A DNA stretch of 64,000 bases from Pseudomonas koreensis (GTDB taxonomy: Bacteria; Pseudomonadota; Gammaproteobacteria; Pseudomonadales; Pseudomonadaceae): positions 186,001 to 250,000 of the forward strand of contig NZ_JAAQYM010000006.1 in NCBI RefSeq assembly GCF_012986595.1. Direction: 5' to 3'. Of the stretch, positions 59,862-64,000 are shown in pieces. Position numbers and translations under genes: made by a program. The notes under the pieces were generated by a model. It searched no databases, was not told the DNA's origin, and worked only from the letters and a program-made list of their open reading frames with translations. The stretch's first letter is position 1; the number at the start of each line of letters is the position of its first letter.

Positions 59862-60878
59862 ATGTCGGAAAAAGACACCATCGCCGTGCAACTGGTGCGT
59901 GAAGCGCTGCTGCAAAGTTGTGCCCCGGGCGGGCCCACGGAAGACGTCTTGAACAAGGTCGGTATCGATTCCACCTTGCTGCAAAGCGCAGCGGGCCGGG
60001 TACCCGCCTCGCAATACGCGAAACTCTGGCGCTTGCTGGCCCGCCGTGGCGATGACGAGTTCTTCGGCATGGACCCGCGTCAGCTCAAGTCCGGCAGCCT
60101 CGAATTCCTCTGTCGCAGCGCCATGGCGCAACCGACCCTGGCCGCCGGCCTGAGCATGGGCCTGAGTTTCCTCTCGTTGATGCTGGAAAAAATGCCCGCG
60201 CAACTGGTGCACCAGCAAAGCCTGGCGGAAATCGTCCTGCTCGAAGACGACCCCGAACCGCGCCGCGCTTTCACCTATTTCACTTATTGGATGATCGTCC
60301 ACGGCGTGGCCTGCTGGCTGGCGGGGCGGCGGATTCCGATTCTGGCGATTGAATTGCGCTGTCCGGCGCCGGATTTCACCGATGACTACCGGGTGATGTT
60401 CTCGGAAAACCTGCGTTTCGACCGTCCACGCACGCGGATGATTTTCGCCGCCGACTGCCTGGATCTGCCGATCAAGCGCAGCGCCGAAGAGTTGAAGCGT
60501 TTTCTGGCCCACGCGCCGGCGAACATCCTGGTGAAATACCGCGATCCGGAAAGCCTTGCCAGCCGGATCAAACAGGACCTGCGCCAGTTGTCCGCCGAGC
60601 AGTGGCCGGAAACCGAGGCCCTCGCGCAACAATTGTGCATGTCCGCCTCAACTTTGCGTCGACGGTTGTCGGAGGAAGGGCAGACTTATCAAGGCCTCAA
60701 GGACAGCGTGCGCAAGGAACTGGCGATCACCTGGCTGGCGGAACCGTCGATAAGTTTCGTCGAGATCGCCACACGGCTGGGGTTTGCCGATGCGAGCTCG
60801 TTCTACAAGGCCTTTCGCAAGTGGTCGGGGTCGAATCCGGGGCATTACCGTACGTTGATCCTTAACGAAGCGGTCTGA
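59862..60878 (+). CDS. AraC-family regulator with arabinose-binding-like N-terminal domain
   Basis: 338 residues if started at the ATG at 59862; an in-frame ATG at 59823 would add 13. The N-terminal sensor contains FGMDPRQLKSGSLEFLCRSA. The C-terminal double HTH shows ALAQQLCMSASTLRRRLSEE, then VEIATRLGFADASSFYKAFR and KWSGSNPGHYR. It precedes the acyl-CoA synthetase, SDR and thiolase genes, as an AraC-type regulator does in a similar P. aeruginosa cluster, and probably controls them. Confidence 0.86.
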   Translation: MSEKDTIAVQLVREALLQSCAPGGPTEDVLNKVGIDSTLLQSAAGRVPASQYAKLWRLLARRGDDEFFGMDPRQLKSGSLEFLCRSAMAQPTLAAGLSMGLSFLSLMLEKMPAQLVHQQSLAEIVLLEDDPEPRRAFTYFTYWMIVHGVACWLAGRRIPILAIELRCPAPDFTDDYRVMFSENLRFDRPRTRMIFAADCLDLPIKRSAEELKRFLAHAPANILVKYRDPESLASRIKQDLRQLSAEQWPETEALAQQLCMSASTLRRRLSEEGQTYQGLKDSVRKELAITWLAEPSISFVEIATRLGFADASSFYKAFRKWSGSNPGHYRTLILNEAV

Positions 60879-60909
60879 TCCGGATTTTGTGGTGACCGAT
60901 CCTGCCTCT

Positions 60910-61008
60910 TCGCGAGCAGGCTCGCTCCCACAATGTGCAATGCATTCCAGAGTAACCCCCATCGACTATTTGCAATGCATTCCCTGTGGGAGCGAGCCTG
61001 CTCGCGAA
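60910..61008. repeat. REPIN-like inverted pair, family B
   Basis: Opposed arms with a longer, 50-bp centre holding a GCAATGCATTCC duplication (near 60937 and 60972). It lies between the AraC regulator and the acyl-CoA synthetase promoter. Confidence 0.87.
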
Positions 61009-61160
61009 AGCGTCCGCTCAGGCGCTACATGACTTGCCCCTTGGCCAAACCAATCAGCCAGATTGACAGCTTTGACCATTGCCCCAAGCCCTGCGCAGCG
61101 CGACTATCCCTGTGTTGTTTACGGTTCCCAGCCTAATAAAAACACAGAGGGATTCTGGCA

Positions 61161-62825
61161 ATGCGCGATTACTTGTCTGCCACCGAACAGTTCAACTATC
61201 AGCACACTGTGGACGCTGCGCTCAGCGGCACGCTGGAGGCGCTCAACGCCTGTGTCGAATGTTGCGACCGTCACGCCTTGCCGGGGCGCATCGCGCTGTT
61301 CTGGGAGGGCCGCGACGGCGCCAGTGCGACGTACACTTTCAGCGAACTGCAGGATAAAGCCGCGCGTTTTGCCAATTTCCTCCTCGCCCAAGGCGTGCAG
61401 AAGGGTGACAAGGTCGCCGGCCTGCTGCCGCGCAATATCGAATTGCTCATTACCGTGTTCGCCACCTGGCGCATCGGCGCGGTGTATCAGCCGCTGTTCA
61501 CTGCGTTCGGCCCCAAGGCCATTGAACATCGCCTGAACAGTTCCGGCGCCAAAGTGGTGGTCACCGATGCGACCAACCGGCCGAAACTCGCGGAAGTCGC
61601 CGACTGCCCGACCCTGGTCACCGTCGGCGGCGCCAAGGGCCAGGGCGTCGTTCGTGGCGACTTCAGTTTCTGGGCCGAGCTGCCCAACCATTCCAACGTC
61701 TGCGAACCGGCGATGCTAACGGGCGAAGACCCGTTTCTGCTGATGTTCACCTCGGGCACCACCGGCCCGTCGAAAGCGCTTTCGGTGCCGCTCAAGGCCA
61801 TCGTCGCGTTCCAGAGCTACACCCGCGACGCGGTGGATCTGCGCCCCGAGGATTCGTTCTGGAACGTTGCCGATCCGGGCTGGGCCTACGGCATCTATTT
61901 CGGCGTCACCGGGCCGATGGCGATGGGGCACCCGATCACTTTTTACGATGGCCCGTTCACCCTCGAAAGCACCTGCCGGGTCATCAACAAATACGGCATC
62001 ACCAACCTCACCGGCTCGCCAACCGCGTATCGCCTGTTGATTGCTGGCGGCAATGAGTTCGCCAAGTCGATCAAGGGCAAGCTGCGCATTGTCAGCAGCG
62101 CCGGCGAGCCGCTGAACCCGGAAGTGATCCGCTGGTTTGCCGACAACCTCGGCGTGGTCATCCACGACCATTACGGCCAGACCGAACTGGGCATGGTCCT
62201 GTGCAACCACCACGGCCTGCAGCACCCGATCCACCTCGGCGCCGCTGGTTTCGCCTCGCCGGGCCATCGCATCGTGGTGCTCGACGAGCAGTACAACGAA
62301 CTCGGCGTCGGCCAGCCCGGCATTCTCGCCATCGACCGCACGCAATCGCCAATGTGCTGGTTCGGCGGCTATGAAGGCGTGCCGACCAAGGCCTTCGTCG
62401 GCAACTACTACCTGAGCGGCGACACCGTGGAGTGGAACCCCGACGGCAGCATCAGCTTCGTTGGCCGCAGCGATGATGTGATCACCACCTCGGGCTACCG
62501 CGTCGGGCCGTTCGACGTCGAAAGCGCGTTGATCGAACACCCGGCCGTGGTCGAGGCGGCGGTAGTCGGCAAACCGGACCCGGAACGCACCGAACTGGTC
62601 AAAGCCTTTGTCGTGCTCAACCCGCAATACCGCGCCGAACCGGCGCTGGCCGAAGAGTTGCGGCAACACGTGCGCAAGCGTCTGGCCGCGCACTCGTACC
62701 CGCGGGAAATCGAATTTGTCAGCGAATTGCCCAAGACCCCAAGTGGCAAATTGCAGCGCTTTATCTTGCGCAACCAGGAAATCGCCAAGGCTCAAGAGGC
62801 CGCGGCGCATAACGTTTCAGCTTGA
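61161..62825 (+). CDS. AMP-binding acyl-CoA synthetase
   Basis: 554-residue member of the ANL adenylating superfamily. Phosphate-binding loop LLMFTSGTTGPSKALSVPLK, A5 motif DHYGQTELGMVLCNHHGL, hinge segment VGRSDDVITTSGYRVGPFDV and the C-terminal catalytic lysine in PKTPSGKLQRFILR are all present. It would activate a fatty or branched acid as its CoA ester. AGAGGG lies before the ATG. It is first in an operon with the SDR (15 bp) and thiolase (12 bp). Confidence 0.9.
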   Translation: MRDYLSATEQFNYQHTVDAALSGTLEALNACVECCDRHALPGRIALFWEGRDGASATYTFSELQDKAARFANFLLAQGVQKGDKVAGLLPRNIELLITVFATWRIGAVYQPLFTAFGPKAIEHRLNSSGAKVVVTDATNRPKLAEVADCPTLVTVGGAKGQGVVRGDFSFWAELPNHSNVCEPAMLTGEDPFLLMFTSGTTGPSKALSVPLKAIVAFQSYTRDAVDLRPEDSFWNVADPGWAYGIYFGVTGPMAMGHPITFYDGPFTLESTCRVINKYGITNLTGSPTAYRLLIAGGNEFAKSIKGKLRIVSSAGEPLNPEVIRWFADNLGVVIHDHYGQTELGMVLCNHHGLQHPIHLGAAGFASPGHRIVVLDEQYNELGVGQPGILAIDRTQSPMCWFGGYEGVPTKAFVGNYYLSGDTVEWNPDGSISFVGRSDDVITTSGYRVGPFDVESALIEHPAVVEAAVVGKPDPERTELVKAFVVLNPQYRAEPALAEELRQHVRKRLAAHSYPREIEFVSELPKTPSGKLQRFILRNQEIAKAQEAAAHNVSA

Positions 62826-62840
62826 ATCAGGAAGTCAGTC

Positions 62841-63602
62841 ATGCAGATCGAGAACAAGGTTTTTATCGTCACCGGCGGCGCGTCCGGCCTGGGCGCGGCC
62901 ACCGCTGAGTTGCTGGTCAATGCCGGCGCCAAAGTCATGCTGGTGGACCTGAACGCCGAAGCGCTTGCCGCCCAGGCCCAGCGCCTCGGCGCGCACAGCG
63001 TTGTGGCGGACATCAGCAATGAAGCCGCCGCCGAGGCCGCGGTGCAGGCCACGGTCAAAGCCTTTGGCAGTCTCAACGGTCTGGTCAACTGCGCCGGCAT
63101 CGTACGGGGCGAGAAGATCCTCGGCAAGAACGGCCCGCATGCGCTGAGCAGTTTTGCCCAGGTGATCAACGTCAACCTGATCGGCAGCTTCAACATGCTG
63201 CGCCTGGCCGCAGCCGCCATCGCCGAAAGCGAAGCGAATGCCGACGGCGAGCGCGGGGTGATCATCAACACCGCCTCGGTGGCGGCGTTTGACGGTCAGA
63301 TCGGCCAGGCCGCGTATTCCGCGTCCAAAGGTGCGATTGCCAGCCTGACCCTGCCGGCCGCCCGTGAACTGGCGCGCTTCGGCATCCGCGTGATGACCAT
63401 CGCCCCGGGCATTTTCGAAACCCCGATGATGGCTGGCATGACCCCGGAAGTGCGCGAATCGCTGGCCGCTGGCGTGCCGTTCCCGCCGCGCCTGGGTAAA
63501 CCTGCCGAGTACGCCGCGCTGGTTCGGCATATCATCGAAAACAGCATGCTCAATGGCGAGGTGATCCGTCTCGACGGCGCCTTGCGCATGGCCGCCAAGT
63601 AA
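62841..63602 (+). CDS. Short-chain dehydrogenase, 3-hydroxyacyl-CoA dehydrogenase type
   Basis: 253-residue classical SDR. The NAD-binding TGGASGLGAATAELLVNAGA, NCAGI in LVNCAGIVRG, and Ser/Tyr/Lys in TASVAAFDGQ and AYSASKGAIA are intact. The form NTASVAAFDGQIGQAAYSAS is typical of the type II 3-hydroxyacyl-CoA dehydrogenase group (HSD17B10-like). In the operon it would oxidise a hydroxyacyl-CoA before thiolysis. Confidence 0.88.
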   Translation: MQIENKVFIVTGGASGLGAATAELLVNAGAKVMLVDLNAEALAAQAQRLGAHSVVADISNEAAAEAAVQATVKAFGSLNGLVNCAGIVRGEKILGKNGPHALSSFAQVINVNLIGSFNMLRLAAAAIAESEANADGERGVIINTASVAAFDGQIGQAAYSASKGAIASLTLPAARELARFGIRVMTIAPGIFETPMMAGMTPEVRESLAAGVPFPPRLGKPAEYAALVRHIIENSMLNGEVIRLDGALRMAAK

Positions 63603-63614
63603 GGAGGATTTGTC

Positions 63615-64000
63615 ATGACTATTTCCAACGATCCGATTGTCATCGTCAGCGCCGTCCGCACCCCGATGGGTGGTTTTCAGGGCGAACTGAAAAGCCTCAC
63701 CGCCCCGCAACTCGGCGCCGCCGCGATCAAGGCCGCCGTTGAACGCGCAGGCGTCGCCAGCGATGCGGTCGACGAAGTCCTGTTCGGTTGCGTATTGCCC
63801 GCCGGCCTCGGCCAGGCGCCTGCGCGCCAGGCGGCACTCGGTGCCGGGCTGGATAAATCGACGCGCTGCACCACCGTCAACAAGATGTGCGGCTCGGGCA
63901 TGGAAACCACCATCCTCGCTCACGACATGCTGCTGGCCGGCAGCGCCGATGTGGTGATCGCCGGCGGCATGGAAAGCATGTCCAACTCGCCGTACCTGCT
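63615..64000 (+). CDS. Acetyl-CoA acetyltransferase (thiolase), 3' end beyond window
   Basis: First 128 or so residues of a thiolase. AAGGAGG precedes the ATG. The start PIVIVSAVRTPMGGFQGELK and the acyl-binding cysteine in TVNKMCGSGMETTILAHDML are diagnostic. The C-terminal half lies outside the window. It completes a beta-oxidation-like set with the SDR and acyl-CoA synthetase upstream. Confidence 0.92.
   Translation, partial: MTISNDPIVIVSAVRTPMGGFQGELKSLTAPQLGAAAIKAAVERAGVASDAVDEVLFGCVLPAGLGQAPARQAALGAGLDKSTRCTTVNKMCGSGMETTILAHDMLLAGSADVVIAGGMESMSNSPYL

Overview
This window is chromosomal DNA of a fluorescent pseudomonad, most likely the Pseudomonas fluorescens/koreensis side of the genus. 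The evidence is high GC content, an MvaT/MvaU-type H-NS analogue, a 358-residue HPPD, a complete 2-ketogluconate (kgu/ptxS) operon with the known PtxS palindrome, SfnG, and many short inverted repeats (REP/REPIN type) in the spacers. No rRNA, tRNA, CRISPR array, insertion sequence, prophage or defence island was found. About 60 protein genes are supported; the first (purine permease) and last (thiolase) run off the window ends.

Layout. 1-4450: NCS2 purine permease; a LysR regulator divergent from an orphan polyamine-type binding protein and an agmatinase-family ureohydrolase. 4605-7242: zapE, a DinB-like protein, a GNAT acetyltransferase and a small PtrA-like secreted protein. 7374-9620: TonB-dependent siderophore receptor. 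9818-15700: a redox block (gor, ahpC, ahpF) with a divergent pair inserted in it, a KfrA-like coiled-coil DNA-binding protein and a stand-alone tyrosine recombinase. 15827-24561: gloA, a DUF4946 protein, an MvaT/MvaU-like silencer with a TTG start, a CSS-EAL c-di-GMP phosphodiesterase, hpd, rarD, an aldo/keto reductase with a LysR regulator, and a VOC protein. 24760-28682: an MFS permease, CdaR-type regulator and glycerate kinase set. 29035-31889: chemoreceptor and aminotransferase. 32007-37327: kguD-kguT-kguK-kguE-ptxS, with PtxS operators at 36160 and 37379. 37494-44814: a DUF1345 protein, then an RND pump and adaptor divergent from an RstAB-like two-component system. 44963-51043: pncA; a TPR protein/ECF sigma/anti-sigma operon; a methyltransferase; a dienoyl-CoA-isomerase-like crotonase with nudC; a TauE permease. 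51380-55230: sfnG behind a sigma-54 promoter, a DUF1348 protein, a TetR regulator and pssA. 55340-59566: a Fur-type ferrous/ferric iron uptake operon, efeU-efeO-efeB plus a second EfeO-like protein. 59862-64000: an AraC regulator followed by an acyl-CoA synthetase, SDR and thiolase operon.

Four families of dyad repeats occupy most spacers and gene ends. One REPIN has become part of the kguK reading frame. The least explained unit is the KfrA-like protein/tyrosine recombinase pair, whose 177-bp shared promoter carries four GTAC units and an 8-bp inverted repeat. The strongest mechanistic oddity is the ECF sigma gene, which has no ATG, GTG or TTG codon where its start should be. Everything else looks like ordinary core or flexible Pseudomonas metabolism, and function calls rest on recognised motifs only, without database searches.
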